A DNA stretch of 43,694 nt, from NCBI GenBank assembly GCA_003427395.1, contig BFEA01000181.1, forward strand, positions 135,339 through 179,032, in the 5' to 3' direction. A model generated the notes under the pieces. It was not told the origin of the DNA, ran no database searches, and worked only from the letters and a program-made list of their open reading frames with translations. Below are positions 1 to 8,778 of this stretch, one piece after another. Source of the DNA: Chara braunii. Its lineage: Eukaryota > Streptophyta > Charophyceae > Charales > Characeae. Position 1 is the first letter of the stretch; each line of letters opens with the position of its first letter. The position numbers and the translations under genes were made by a program.

Positions 1-953
1 GGGGGGGGGGGGGTTAGAACTTGTTTTGTCAATCTTTTTATGTTTCTTTTTACCTCGAGCCGTAAAGTAGACCCATAACTGATATGCGTGGTGTTGCTAT
101 GTGGTATAAAGATGTGTGGTTTATTGCTTGAAATGTATATTAATGGTGTTGTAATTCCGAGGCGGGGGTTTGCCTTTCAGTAGGTTGTATCCGAGGGTAT
201 TTGGGGGAGGGATACCTTTTATTACTGTGTTTCATATTATATGGACAAAATGTATATTTTTATTATTTATTTATTTTATTAATTATTCTTGACTATGACG
301 AGTTGAGATAGTGGTTCGATGCAGAGTTACTCTGCAACGAGATAGTCCAAAACATGAACAAAAAAGAGAAGCAAGCACTCCCACACACATACAAGCACTC
401 ACACTCTTCTTGATAGTAGGTTCTCAAAAAACTCAAACGCGAAGCTTAGCTCGGAAATGACGATAGGAAAACGACGAGCACAATCAATCCAGAGCTCCGT
501 AAGCACTTTGTGCCTACTCTGGCGCTCCCCGACGCGTTTCGGCCGGTGCCAGACCCGACCATCCTCAGGGGGATGCTTCGAGTTCAGAGAGACCTATCTT
601 CTATCCTACTGTCTAAGTATAGCAGCTAATCACCCCTCAAGCCGAACAAAACCCTTCCTTACCCCTTAGCACCTAACATCAGGCCTAGGTTGCTTCGAAC
701 TCTAATCTTTCCAGAAAAAACAAAGCGCCAAAGGGCTAAGAAAGCGACAAAAGACGACAAAAGCGACAACATGCCCTTGGTTGGAAAACCAGGGTCCTAC
801 ATTGGAAACCAATGTTCGTACCAGGGTCCTACACCAGACAAAGAACAAACAATGACAAAACAAAAACAAAACAATAATGAAAATAGACAAACAATAACCC
901 TAAACATTCTATACTCCTTATAGCCCTCATGTGCCTGTCCAGATCCGTGCAGG
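1..953. other. Non-coding flank downstream of the permuted PLE
   Basis: No convincing gene. The window opens with a G13 run, followed by AT-rich DNA. A short open frame at 457-669 has no recognisable domain and looks like chance. A 14-bp direct repeat (ACCAGGGTCCTACA) occurs at 788-801 and 820-833, with a small palindrome between the copies (ATTGGAAACCAAT, 801-813). Part of this stretch may be the 3' untranslated region of the minus-strand PLE, whose coding region ends near 954. I could not place the element's 3' terminus. Confidence 0.5.
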
Positions 954-1304
954 CTACTCTTTACTTAAGACCCATTGGGCCAAACTCCCCCATTCAGGAG
1001 AACGGTGCCTTACAAAGCCTTGCAGCGTCCTTTCAAACATTGTCTTCGAGTACAATTGAAGCCTCAGTTCGCGTTTCAGCGCCAGCAGTGGTTCCTCGAC
1101 CCTCCGTGTTTCAGTCGTGCTGTCCCGAATCCTGTGGAGCATGTCATTTATCAACGCCCTCTTCTGTTTCTGGGAGGTAAAGGAGCAAAAGTCCTGAAAA
1201 CTTTTATATTTGAGGCAGGTATCTCCCTCCAAGATTTCATTGAAATTCTTGGCACGGAACCAACTCTCAACCCTTCCTCCTACGATATTCATACGACAAC
1301 CCAT
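954..1304 (-). pseudogene. PLE reverse transcriptase thumb and C-terminus
   Basis: Same frame as the RT palm, separated from it by a single TGA. It begins with SFMGCRMNIVGG, a position and shape suited to the RT motif following the catalytic aspartates, and continues as a basic helical thumb (LLALKRELRLQLYSKTMF). It ends with WVLSKE and a stop near 954. No second GIY-YIG follows, confirming that the endonuclease is only N-terminal in this copy. Confidence 0.7.
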
Positions 1305-1310
1305 AAAGCT

Positions 1311-2150
1311 TCATTCACCCTTCCCTTCATCAGTTCTCTTCAGCACCAACTTCTCATCGTAGCATTCGTCAAATTCCCTCAAAATCTCATCAACTTCCCG
1401 CCGTCCCTTCATTCCCCACCTCCTCCAGACAAACAACGAAACATCGTCCACTAACCTAATCCCTTTAACTAACCTTGCTTTGCTTTTCAGCTTTTTTAAA
1501 AATTTTGCCTCAAAGAAAACGCAAAGAATGCACGCGATAGAGGGACTACTCGATTTCGCCATCAGGATTCCTTCTCTTTGTCTCAGCAGCCGATCCGATG
1601 CGCTGAGGAAGGTGTTCCTCAAATCAAAGTCCACCATCTGTCTAATGTCCGAGAACTCGACTATCACCCAACCATCTTCCCCTTGATTTTTTCCAAAGGT
1701 TGCTCCCTTTCCTCTAGTCCTAACCTTCACGAACTTCCTTCCCTTTCCCTCGTACATGGTCAGAATCCAATCTATTGCTTCTCTTATCGAGCTGTGGGGT
1801 CGCTTGTTAAATATCTCTTTCATGTCATATGCTACCCCCACCAACTCCCCATCCTTTCTTGCAGTTGCCCATGCGTTAACTTTCTCTAACCTCTTTTTCA
1901 ACATGTTCATTGCTCGAAGATTAAAGTGGCAGGCCTTTGGCAGCGAAAACAGGAGAAAGTTAAAGGCCGTGGCCACCCGTTGGTTTGCCTTCTTCGTGGG
2001 TTTCGGAAACGACGGCGAGATTGGGCAAAACTTCGTATGATCTTTGTGTTTCGGCAATACATAAGCTTTCCCCCACGTTCCTCCACTTTCCCATTTCCCT
2101 ATCTTTCTCAGCCCCCTTCTCACAAACTCCCTCTTCGGTTGCACCATCAC
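1311..2150 (-). pseudogene. PLE reverse transcriptase, fingers and palm
   Basis: 279 residues. Visible motifs, in order: fingers YVLPKHKDH (30-38); motif A VGVAYDMKEIF with the catalytic Asp109; a ~60-residue insert before motif B that may be the insertion-in-fingers-like segment reported for these PLEs; motif B RQREGILMAKSSSP (190-203), where MG is replaced by MA; and motif C IRLVDDVSLFV with the Asp pair at 235-236. The catalytic aspartates are intact. The Met at 2,150 is not the biological start, because the preceding RT region lies upstream in another frame. One TGA at about 1,308 separates this from the thumb in the same frame. It copies element RNA into DNA at the nicked target. Confidence 0.82.
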
Positions 2151-2719
2151 TTCCTCCTCCTATCTCCGGACGGCTTCGAAAAAAACATTTCCCCAAAACA
2201 TCTTTTTCATCCCGTCAACCATGCTTCTGGGCACATCACCATAGTTTCCGCTGGGTTTTTATCCATCGGACAGAACACGAGTCCCTCCCATCTCTTCTTA
2301 ACTTCATGTACTCGGTCAACCAGCCCATCATAGTTCCCTCCTTTCTTCATAATGCAGCTTCCGGCCTGCTGCAGAGTTTATGGAATGTCAATTTCGTTCT
2401 TCAACATCTCATTGTTCAGCTCTCGGCAGAGGGCTACCTCTTTCCTGTCGCAGTCCAATCCTCGGACCACGTTTTTCGCGTTGAACATTCTTTTGTCGAC
2501 GTGGCTCCTGGTACTGAGTCTGAAAGCCACGTGTCGCCCTTCCTTAGGGAGGTTAAGGTTCGCGCATTCGCAAACGGCTACCATCTGACGGCTGACCCGT
2601 CGATGGTTATGCAGAATATCTCCGATCGTTTGTTTTTTTCGCCAAACGAGCCGGAGCTTCTGCTGACGTAGCTTAGATACAGTATCTGAGCCATACTGCT
2701 CGTCGATCTTTCTCATCAT
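2151..2719 (-). pseudogene. PLE CxC-motif segment and RT N-terminal region
   Basis: Open from 2,719 to 2,378, continuing with stops to about 2,151. Residues 33-62 contain GDILHNHRR and then AVCECANLNLP, a clear CxC motif (Cys50, Cys52) followed by LP and GRHVAFR. This short CxC module is the signature of N-terminal-endonuclease PLEs. Beyond a stop at about 2,376 the same frame reads VFCPMDKNPAETMVMCP, which resembles the DKN-containing RT0/RT1 region shared by PLE and telomerase RTs. A frameshift somewhere in 2,240-2,150 then moves the coding into the frame of the RT palm. Confidence 0.75.
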
Positions 2720-2740
2720 TTCACCCCTTATCCCCGCCCT

Positions 2741-3235
2741 TTAGATCCTTACATCGTACTTAACATCAACTACGATCCTTCTACGAAAACTAATTTGAAA
2801 CCTCTTCTTAGCAACTCCATCGACGATATTTTTCAAAGTCTTCCTCGATTCTTTTCTTGTAATACTTCTTATATTACAGAATAGCCCCGCCAACTCTTCC
2901 TGTCCAAGCCTTTCCACTCTCTTATTCGCCCACTGTTGCTTCAGTACTTGATATAGGAGTTTCTTCATTACCACGCCCGGTTTTCGTTCGCGCACTCTCA
3001 ACAGCTTGACAAAGCCTCCTTCTTCAAAGTGCTTCTTAACTTCCTTCAACTTCAAACTTTTTCCTTGGAAGGCCACATCCGAGTCTTCAAATTTTCGTTT
3101 TACAACGCTCCAGTCCTCACCCCAAATCTTGCCTCCGCTAGAGAAAATACCTCGGTCGTTCTTACCCTTAAGGCCTGCGATAATATCCGTAAACTTAACG
3201 CTCATTTTTGTCAGCCCTGAGCTAAACCGAACCAC
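2741..3235 (-). pseudogene. PLE linker between endonuclease and CxC/RT
   Basis: 164 residues, basic and probably helical, with no domain I recognise. It is in the same frame as the GIY-YIG segment above and the CxC segment below, separated from them only by single stops and the Lys-rich run, so it is part of one polyprotein. It contains segments such as LKEVKKHFEEGGFVKLLRV and RIVVDVKYDVRI. Its place between the endonuclease and RT matches the spacer expected in N-terminal-endonuclease PLEs, which probably includes RNA-binding and fingers-proximal parts of the RT. Confidence 0.65.
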
Positions 3236-3296
3236 CTTCTCCCCTTCGTAATAACTTCTCCTCTTCTTCTTCCCCTTTTATCTCCTTCCTTTCCTA

Positions 3297-3323
3297 TTCT
3301 TCTTCTTCTTCTTCTTCTTCTTA
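3297..3323. repeat. (TTC)n microsatellite inside the PLE
   Basis: About nine TTC units. On the minus strand they read as GAA/AAG codons in the interval between the endonuclease and the linker, giving a Lys-rich run. It could be an expansion within a hinge or a scar. Confidence 0.8.
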
Positions 3324-3337
3324 TCCCGTCCATCTCT

Positions 3338-3712
3338 CTACCCGTCCATGTTTAAAGTCGGAGTCCATCTCCTAATCACCCTTTGCTCCAAGCTCATCAA
3401 CTCCCTAGGATCAGCCAGTGCCACCGAAATTGCCACGTACGTATCCCATCCCCATTTCCTCAACCACGCATACAACCTCTTCCTCCTTAGATCTTCAATC
3501 GCCTCCGTCCTTCCCACGTGCTCGGACCATCTTTCAAACAGTGTCCTCTCCGTTTTTCCAACATACGTTAGTCGGCATCGAGCATCAATTAGGACGTACA
3601 CACAGGAGCTTGGATAATCCCACCTCTCTCTATCATTATCGATTATTTCCCAGAAGCATTCTATGTACTTCCTTCCCCATTCAATCTCGTTCTCTAGAAC
3701 TAACAATACCAA
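3338..3712 (-). pseudogene. GIY-YIG endonuclease domain of the permuted PLE
   Basis: 124 residues. The GIY half is present as CVYVLI (residues 37-42) and the YIG half as TYVG (49-52). Then come the conserved Arg in RTLFERWSEH (56-65), the catalytic Glu in LMSLEQ (Glu109) and the closing Asn in TPTLN (Asn121). All residues needed for single-strand nicking of target DNA therefore look intact. I see no CCHH zinc motif, which fits the reported loss of that motif in Chlamys endonucleases. In the element the domain nicks the target and primes reverse transcription. It lies upstream of the RT on the minus strand, opposite to canonical PLEs. The Met at 3,712 is probably internal to a longer polyprotein, because the frame continues upstream with stops. 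A stop just after the domain, before a (TTC)n-encoded Lys run, is likely decay. Confidence 0.85.
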
Positions 3713-3999
3713 AATATTCCGTAAAATTTTCCACGAGCTGCCTTAGGGTCTTCGCTTTCTTACGGAGCCTACACCACCTCCTACACGCGATAAATTCAAA
3801 CCATAAGTCCCATGTTTGTAACCGCCTAGTCGTTGACTTCTTCTCCTTGTTCTTCTGACTCTCCCCTTATTTGCTCGTCCTCTCCCTGTCTTCCTGCCGC
3901 CGAGTTTGGAACGTGCTTACCCCTGAAACAGTACGTAACTCACAGTTCTGTCAAGATGTCGACGACATCGTTCACGTCATAGAATGGGACCCCCGCGCC

Positions 4000-4760
4000 C
4001 TAACACATATGCTTCAGTGTCTTCGAAAAAAACGAGGCCAGAGTTTTTCTCACTGCTTTGCGATATGCGCTTTCTGTTGCATATCGTTGTCCCATCAGGA
4101 CTCCTCCCCAAGGATCTTGTCCCTGCGCCATCCTTGGCGCTTGGGCTTCGGTCTTCGTAGGGCGCCCCCTACTTTTCCTTGATTTCGAGCTTGACGGGGT
4201 AGCCGCATCTCCACCTCTTACACTTTTCGCTAGAGTGAGCACTGGTGGGCTGTTAGCCACTTGGTCAAGGAACTCTCTCCTCTTACGCTCATCTTTCAGT
4301 GGAGTCTCTTCACCAGAAGCTTCCTCATCTTCGGAACCTGAAGAAGATATTACTGGTGCTTTCTCTTTCTCTTTCTTCTTCCTCGCAATTGCAGTCCCTT
4401 TTCACTCCTTCACAATTTTGTCAAGCCGTCCTGATATTCCTCCCTTTACTCCGCCAACATCTTTTTCATTTCCCATTGCCTTTTCTTTTCTTTCTTTTTC
4501 TTCAACTGTTTCTTCTGCAACTCGGTCCTAGCGATCTCCTCTTTTTCTTCCTCATTGCTCCTTTTTTCCTCAGCCTCCTTTTTCGCATTTTCTTCTTCTT
4601 GTTTCTGGTCGAACAGATACTTTGCCATCCTCCGTACAAAACTTAGCGATTCTTCCAGTTCCCTACTTATGGTAGGGCCGCCGCTCCCTCCATACCTCCC
4701 TTGCAATCGGGGGCACTGACTTTTATAGTACCCATATTCCCCGCACTCGTAGCATTTTAT
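4000..4760 (-). pseudogene. PLE upstream region: degenerate CCHC zinc knuckle, charged coiled coil, Ser/Glu tract
   Basis: At 4,754-4,713 the minus strand encodes CYECGEYGYYKSQC, a CX2CX4HX4C zinc knuckle with Tyr where His is expected. A Lys/Glu-rich, probably coiled-coil stretch follows (4,706-4,446), with runs such as KKQLKKKKEKKRQWEMKK. An acidic Ser/Glu tract and a basic Ser/Thr-rich segment come next (4,260-4,000). The pieces sit in different frames and are broken by stops, so this is a relic. A knuckle plus coiled coil suggests a Gag-like RNA-binding ORF1 or an N-terminal extension of the polyprotein. That it belongs to the PLE is inferred from orientation, contiguity and the absence of another element nearby. 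No start codon could be fixed upstream of 4,760. Confidence 0.6.
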
Positions 4761-4774
4761 CGCTCTTATGAAGA

Positions 4775-5020
4775 GTGCATTTTATTTTTTCATATTATTA
4801 GCTAAAAATTATGTAAAATAATAATAATAATAATTATTATTATTTTAATTTTATTATTTTATTATTTTTATTTTCAATTAAATTTTTATTTTTATTTTAT
4901 TTATTATTATTTTTTTTTAATTTTATTTTTATTAATATATATATATATATATTTAATATATATTTATTATTTCTTTTGACAAAAAAAGATTAATGAGGCA
5001 AAAAAAAAAAAAAAAAAAAT
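4775..5020. repeat. AT-rich low-complexity block with A-run
   Basis: Almost pure A/T, including (TA)n at about 4,936-4,951 and an A19 run at 5,001-5,019. No gene. It separates the PLE from the palindrome to its right. Confidence 0.8.
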
Positions 5021-5184
5021 TGTGTGTGTGGGTGCGTGTGTGTGTGTGTGTGTCCGTCCCTCCCCGTTCCCTCGTAATGGAGGCCCGGGTGGGGTAGGTC
5101 ACTTTGTTTTGAAATTGGGATTAAGGACCTACCCCAACCGGGGTAGGCCCTCCATCCGAACCAAGCCAGAAGTACTTTTGGCTT

Positions 5185-5220
<36 letters not shown>
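5021..5220. repeat. Palindrome with microsatellite arms: (TG)n ... (CA)n(TA)n
   Basis: The left arm starts with (TG)n (5,021-5,053) and then ATGGAGG...GGGGTAGGTC (5,077-5,100). The right arm is GACCTACCCC...CCTCCAT (5,126-5,155) and then (CA)n (5,185-5,209) and (TA)n. The arms are inverse complements apart from a 6-bp gap, with a 25-nt loop at 5,101-5,125. This looks like a small foldback element whose termini are, or landed in, complementary dinucleotide repeats. No coding capacity. Confidence 0.7.
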
Positions 5221-5249
5221 CATATATCTGGGTGTCAACTTACCTATCA

Positions 5250-6578
5250 TTAGTTGTGGTTGTGTTGAAGCCACCGTAGTACGGTATGAGGGCAGCATCG
5301 GAATGGTTGGTAACTTTCAGGGTATTGAAGGATCTTTTTGGTAACTCCTAACAGTTTGTGTTTTGAGAAGCCGTTATGCACAAAGTTATTGATGGTTTGG
5401 TCTATTTCGATTGCTGCATGTTGGGGTTCAGATTCGACTAACATGATTGTGATGATTTGGGGTATTACCAAGTTAAGAGATTGTTGCATTGGTCTGCTAG
5501 AGTGTGCCTGGATGAATCTAGTGATGGGGAAGTTTAATTCTTTTCTTTTGTCATATTTGTATGTTTTGTACTGTTAGGTAAGTGTGTTGGTGATTTCAAT
5601 GGTTGTGTTGAGGAAGTTTGTTTTGGTCCCTATGATTTTGCCATTGATTTGTGTTTTCTCAGAAGTTTGCTCATTGAGGGCGATTAACTGTAGGGGGTAT
5701 AAAAAAGATTTACTCCTTGTGCTGGTAATTTCAAGGTTAAGGAATTCATGTATTCTTGGGTTATCAAGCATATGGAAGTCATCAAAATATCGAAAACGTG
5801 TTGGAATAAGTATAGGAGGTGTTTGTTAGCTTTGTGGGTGATTTTTTTCATGAACTTATATCCGTATTTGAAGAAATAAATGTTATACCATACTGGTGAA
5901 CAACTTACGCTCATAGGGATGCCCGAGATCTGTTTTCAGATGTTGTTGCCAAGAGAAGTGTAGGCGTTGGTGATAAGCCAGTTATTGATGGCATTAACCA
6001 TCTTATCATTAAGGGAGAGATATCCATTGGGGGGGGTTGTTATACTAGTCGCAGGCGGGGGTTAGTTGGTCTCCTTTGTAGTAGAATTTAAAGGCAAGCT
6101 GTACATCGGTTCCGGATATTTTCTTTGCTTGTTGAAAGACTAATTTCGTAAAGAACTTAATTGCATTAGGTAGCCCATCCGAGCTGTCATCAGTGGGTAT
6201 GATTTCGTAGCATCTTGTTATATCCGCAGAGAAGACAACCGTTGTCTGGGGGGGTATGTTGTAGACGTAGTCTGCTGTGGAGTCTATGGGCCACCAGAAT
6301 GGTACTTTGATGCCAATTTCGATGAAAGTTTGTTGTGTGAGGTATCCACAGCGGGTTTTCACAACCTTGATTAGTGCTTTAAGGATGGCAGCAGAAAGGT
6401 CAGCAAGAGGAAAATAAATGATGTCAGATGTGTTGGTGAGCCAGCGGAAGAAGTTTTTGTGCTTCTTATATGTGGCGAAGAGATATGGTAGTGATTTTTT
6501 TCCAATAGGGATATCAGGAAAGGTTTTGGTGAGTTTTTCTTCTAGGCGGGTGAGCAGTTCATATTTGAGATTGAGCAT
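5250..6578 (-). pseudogene. Second PLE-like reverse transcriptase, fragmented
   Basis: The best segment (6,578-6,045) has LPYLFATYKKHKNFFRWLTN and then VVFSADITRCYEIIP, matching the PLE/telomerase-type fingers motif (ATxKxHK...FRWLT) and motif A with its Asp. Further down the minus strand, in shifted frames, are SVSCSPVWYNIYFFKYGYKF (motif B and the following helix, 5,914 onward), a degraded motif C (HVFDILMTSICL), YPLQL...FLNTTIEI (5,771-5,574) and thumb-like NNFVHNGFSKHKLL (5,489-5,250). Motif order and spacing fit one RT of about 430 residues broken by frameshifts. I see no GIY-YIG domain on either side. The sequence is clearly different from the PLE at 954-4,760, so this is another PLE lineage, perhaps endonuclease-lacking or truncated. 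Motif C has lost its Asp pair, so it is inactive. Confidence 0.65.
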
Positions 6579-8659
6579 TGTTCAAAGTCGGGACTAGATA
6601 GTCTCTGCAGGGCAAGGTATCTTATAAGATTAATACATATGATCACCAGTGTATTCGGGGTTTTGTCGGCTCAAGAAATGTAGAAATGTGAGGCGAGAAA
6701 TTTGATTTCGTGTTTGATTGCATGGTCACGCATGTTGATTTCCTTATGCGGTTGACAGTCCGAGGTAGTCCGTAGTATGGTAAAAAACGAATGAAGCATG
6801 ACTTCTATCATGATACTAAGCTATGACGAAATCGCCAAAAAAAGTCCTATCATCAAGACTAAGCCAAAAGCATGATACATTAACCAATCGAGGAAAACAT
6901 ATGGTGAAGCAGAGGTTAGCATATAACTTTTATTCATAGATATGTACTAAGTGTTGGTGTGTGTGGGTATAGAACTTTACATTGTAAGATGACTAGAGAA
7001 CATGCCAGGTCAACAACAAAGGAATGCGTAGCAAGGGTTAAAATATTGTTTTATAGATACGTATTAAGTACTAGTTTGTGTGGGGGAGTGCGAGCGTATG
7101 GGTGTGAGTTTGCTTAAAAACCTTAAGTATGGGTCGGTTCGAAGAAGAACTTATCAGTTGGTGATCATGGTTATGATTATTATTATTTTTTTAAATATTG
7201 ATTTATAAGATGACGCGTTCTGACTACTTTTCACTTATTATATTGGGCCCCGGTGAGGTTTTAAGGGGTAGACCGGTTAGTTAGGTTATGTATTGCAAGT
7301 AGTTTCTGCATTAAGCCGTGTTCTAATATGCGACTCGGGTTATTATAAACTATACGTAGATGTTATAACCGATTAGTATGAGCATTTCAGGGTATTACGA
7401 AGTTGTAGGGAACCTGGAAGGAAGTATGTAAGGTTGAAAAGTAGTGCTTAGAAAGCATTAGGTGTCCCCGGGTGTGTCCGAAAGGAACAATTGAACACCA
7501 TCGACTGCTGGTGCGTGTAGATAATTTAAGTAATAATGATTATTACGAGGAACACTCCTACATTTCAAAGCAATGGCATAAGCGACAGTGACCATGATCG
7601 AGCGCACGGATGTAACTTAAGACTTGGGGGGTTATTTGTGTGTTACCATGGGGCCAAAGGTGAAAAACGTGAAGGTAGCTCCGTAGGCACGATCTTTCAT
7701 GGTAATAAAATACTACGTACGGAACAAACAATAGTGAAAGTTTATGGAGGATAGAAAAAGTAATCGGAAAGTTGTTCGTCCAGGAGAATAGGCAAGATTA
7801 CGCCGTATTTCCAGAAATTTTATCGCAGTGGATCGTAATTGGGAAGAGCATTAACATCAATAGTATATGACAATTAGTAACCCGTGGGTAAAGCTTTTTC
7901 ATTATGGCGGTTAAAAGATGAGTATATGGATCTTATAACAGTCGAGAGCGACCTGAGTTTCTAAACAAAGTAGGTAGGTGTATATGTGCATAGATCAATA
8001 CATACAGATAGTAATAATGAGGACAGTGGTGTTATTAATCATTGAGCATTGGGGAGAGTAACGTATCTTAAAAAATAATAAATTAAAAATTATTTTTTTC
8101 ATAAGTGTGCGATATACTGCCAGTGTAAGAGAAATTTACATCAGGCTCACGAATAGATCCAGAAGCTACTCTCTAGACACCATCCGTACAAGTCGTCAAG
8201 CAAACTAGGAAGTCAAAAAGGCGGAAAGAGTCTTTAGCAAGCGGGGCTACATAAGTCATCACATCCGGCGAAATAGTTTTATTCGTCGGGAATATTGGTA
8301 ATCGTGTCAATAAGGTAGATCGACAAAGGGGGATATTACCACCGAGAATCTACATGAGATGATGTGGGGAGATAGTGACGAAGCAATGTGAGAGTGCATA
8401 GTGACTGATTGTTTATGATTTTTATTGGAAAGAGTAATCGGTTAGTTTTTCCGATTTCCTGTTAATTTGAGTTTTATTTGCAGATCCAAACAAGCTAGGC
8501 CAGCTACGAGAAACCATCTAGAGATGGGTGGGGGAGGGGGAACAAATGTGTGCAGGGTTTATGTTTATATACTTAGGGAGTCTGCACCCTATTGCGGGGT
8601 TATGTGATAATTTATGGTGCGTTATAGGTATTAATTACTTAACAGTAATAGTCAGTTTC
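6579..8659. other. No gene seen
   Basis: AT-rich sequence with dense stops in all frames. The longest frame (7,536-7,754) has no recognisable feature. It may include the lost 5' part of the second PLE (near 6,580-6,780) and the undetected 5' LTR of element 1, but I found no repeat partner for either. Confidence 0.4.
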
Positions 8660-8740
8660 TGGTCCGCATTTTTTTTGGACTCCGGAAACCGGACCTCTAC
8701 CCTGTAGAGGACTGGAGGTGGACCCTGCCTACATTCGTAA
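8660..8740. other. Hairpin-forming segment before the pre-gag ORF
   Basis: CCTCTACCCTGTAGAGG (7-bp stem, 3-nt loop) lies within a larger imperfect inverted repeat running from GGTCCGC (8,660) to GGTGGACC (about 8,726). Function unknown. It may be leader RNA structure or a small foldback. Confidence 0.4.
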
Positions 8741-8778
8741 TAGGAGAGGCGTATGGAGGCGTTGATAACCTGAGCAGA

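Larger units (their letters stand above)
900..4770 (-). mobile_element. Penelope-like retroelement with N-terminal GIY-YIG (Chlamys/Naiad-type order)
   Basis: Read on the minus strand, the domains run: CCHC-type zinc knuckle plus Lys/Glu-rich region (4,760-4,000), GIY-YIG endonuclease (3,712-3,338), linker (3,235-2,741), CxC motif (2,719-2,378), RT palm (2,150-1,311) and thumb (1,304-954). Canonical PLEs carry GIY-YIG after the RT. The reversed order joined by a CxC motif defines the N-terminal-endonuclease PLEs, whose Chlamys branch lives in green algae, spike mosses and slime molds. GIY-YIG, linker and CxC share one frame and RT plus thumb share another, so a frameshift lies between about 2,378 and 2,150. 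A few in-frame stops make it a dead but fairly recent copy. Ends and target duplication were not resolved. A (TTC)n run lies inside it, and (TG)n/(CA)n and AT-rich DNA lie just upstream. Microsatellite insertion bias is known for the clade. Confidence 0.82.

Noticed and set aside
457-669. Small gene near the window start
   Set aside because: 70 codons, no recognisable domain and no neighbouring support.
1311-2671. Plus-strand open frames across the PLE, up to 228 codons
   Set aside because: They are antisense shadows of the RT, whose motifs are clear on the minus strand.
4990-5298. Open frames of ~100 codons with His-Thr runs
   Set aside because: They are produced by the (TG)n/(CA)n microsatellites.
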